From Raineyella sp044508675 (GTDB lineage: Bacteria; Actinomycetota; Actinomycetes; Propionibacteriales; Propionibacteriaceae): DNA of 5,349 nucleotides. The position numbers and the translations under genes are program-made. Positions 4,723 through 5,349 of the stretch are shown here, in pieces (the first letter of the stretch is position 1; every line of letters starts with the position of its first letter). The notes beneath the pieces are model-generated. The model was not told the origin of the DNA, did no database searches, and was given only the letters and a program-made list of their open reading frames with translations. The stretch covers positions 1 to 5,349 of the forward strand of contig JBIQHF010000040.1 of assembly GCA_044508675.1 (NCBI GenBank). Direction: 5' to 3'.

Positions 4723-5163
4723 ATGATCCCACTCATCGTTCTCCTGACCACAAGCCTCACCGCGCGGCTCATCGGCTTTCTCGGCGTCCCTTACCTCGAC
4801 TCCTGGGCCTCGGCTGTCTCGGTGGGCCTGGCCATCATGCTGGCACTGACCAGTAGCGCACATTTCACCCAGCCGCGGCGCGACGGTCTCATCGCCATCG
4901 TCCCGCCGAGGCTTCCCCGACCCGACCTGCTGGTCACCGTCACCGGAGTCCTCGAGGCGCTGGGCGCCGTCGGCCTGCTGGTCCCTGCCACCCGGCCGTT
5001 CGCCGCCATCGGGCTGGCGCTGCTGTTCCTGGCGATGTTCCCGGCCAATGTGCGCGCTGCGAGCGGCCAGTGGCACGAGCACGCCCCCACCACCCCGCTC
5101 GTTCCGCGCACGCTGATCCAACTGCTCTTCCTCGCCAGCACCGGTGTCGTGTTGCTGGGATGA
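4723..5163 (+). CDS. DoxX-like family membrane protein
   Basis: This 146-residue integral membrane protein has a short hydrophobic N-terminus (about 1-20) and further hydrophobic segments at about 28-45, 69-88, 92-110 and 130-145. Recognisable DoxX-like blocks are SSAHFTQPRRDGLIAIVPPR (44-63), the LPRPDLLVTVTGVLEALGAV stretch (64-83) with GLLVP, and LLFLAMFPANVRAA. The exact biochemical role of this subgroup is unknown. DoxX proteins have been linked to redox and thiosulfate metabolism and to membrane oxidoreductase complexes, which cannot be assumed here. ATG 4723 has only a weak AAGG upstream and lies about 12 bp after a -10-like TAGATT, so the message may have little or no leader. Placement opposite a TetR gene suggests ligand-inducible expression. 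The coding sequence is intact. Confidence 0.85.
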   Translation: MIPLIVLLTTSLTARLIGFLGVPYLDSWASAVSVGLAIMLALTSSAHFTQPRRDGLIAIVPPRLPRPDLLVTVTGVLEALGAVGLLVPATRPFAAIGLALLFLAMFPANVRAASGQWHEHAPTTPLVPRTLIQLLFLASTGVVLLG

Positions 5164-5186
5164 GGGGTGGGCCGCGCCCTGCTCGA

Positions 5187-5200
5187 GCTCATGGCTGAGC
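5187..5200. other. small perfect hairpin between the DoxX-like gene and the next gene
   Basis: GCTCA (5187-5191) and TGAGC (5196-5200) form a 5-bp stem with loop TGGC. A weaker GGGC/GCCC hairpin precedes it at 5169-5179. Neither has a following T run, so a terminator is only a possibility. Confidence 0.25.
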
Positions 5201-5229
5201 CTAGGGTTGTCGGCAGGAGGGAAACCATC

Positions 5230-5349
5230 ATGCCTGACCATGCTCCTGTCCATCGCACCCCGAATCGCACCCTGTTCGGCGCCGCCCTGATCGTCCTCGG
5301 CATCGGCGCCGCCACCCTCGCCCTGATCGGTCCGCTCGGCGCGGGCCTG
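5230..5349 (+). CDS. partial CDS, probable membrane protein of unknown function
   Basis: Only the first 40 codons are present before the window ends. ATG 5230 is well supported by AGGAGG at 5215-5220 with 9 bp spacing. The visible part has a short polar start (MPDHAPVHRTPNRT) and then one strongly hydrophobic segment (about 15-40, LFGAALIVLGIGAATLALIG) that reads as a transmembrane helix or an uncleaved signal anchor. I do not recognise the family. It follows the DoxX-like gene by 66 bp on the same strand, so the two may be co-transcribed, though small hairpins lie between them. Confidence 0.65.
   Translation, partial: MPDHAPVHRTPNRTLFGAALIVLGIGAATLALIGPLGAGL

Noticed and set aside
4717..5253. 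Antisense frames opposite the DoxX-like gene
   Set aside because: They are low-complexity Asp/Gly/Gln-rich shadows with no start signal. The plus-strand frame carries the family motifs.
1..5349. CRISPR array, tRNA, rRNA, riboswitch or replication origin
   Set aside because: No regularly spaced repeats, cloverleaf, rRNA-like stretch or known riboswitch core was seen on either strand.

Overview
The window is high-GC DNA with actinobacterial features: strong G/C third-position bias, a GTG start, Shine-Dalgarno sites such as AGGAGG, two promoters that may give leaderless or near-leaderless mRNAs, and proteins of families common in Actinobacteria (stand-alone UBP zinc finger, DUF5996, YihY/BrkB, WHG-type TetR, DoxX-like). 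I cannot name the genus.

Positions 1-2021 are an insertion-sequence pile-up. Two different, both truncated, IS30-family elements lie head-to-tail on the minus strand (about 61-316 and 317-726). Each keeps only the start of its transposase gene and its outer end. Directly against the outer end of the second lies an IS110-family element (727-2021). Its DEDD transposase gene (938-2008) is complete in content but broken by three separate single-base losses. The roughly 210 bases before that gene carry what looks like a bridge RNA: two internal-loop modules in series. Short stretches in them match, in the expected order, the left target flank (GCTATGAC), the right flank (ATCAC), the element's right end (ATAGGAGC) and its left end (GACGTTTT, as reverse complement). 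A -35 box in the right end (TTGACA, overlapping the transposase stop codon) and a -10-like box in the left end (TAGGGT) would come together only in a circular form of the element, with transcription starting close to the first stem of the RNA. The left target half is the tip of the IS30 element, so this IS appears to have been guided into the end of another IS.

Positions 2022-2900 hold a quiet 215-bp gap, an intact small UBP-type zinc-finger gene (2237-2521), and a frameshifted remnant of a DUF5996-family gene (from 2524).

Positions 2901-5349 are ordinary, well-preserved chromosome: a six-helix YihY/BrkB-type inner-membrane protein (+), a convergent WHG-type TetR repressor (-), a divergent DoxX-like membrane protein (+) sharing an 85-bp control region with four evenly spaced CTAG motifs, and the first 40 codons of another probable membrane protein running off the end. 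The TetR/DoxX pair looks like a self-contained repressor and target unit. The frameshifts are confined to the mobile element and the gene remnant, while the genes downstream are intact, so real decay is more likely than general sequencing error.
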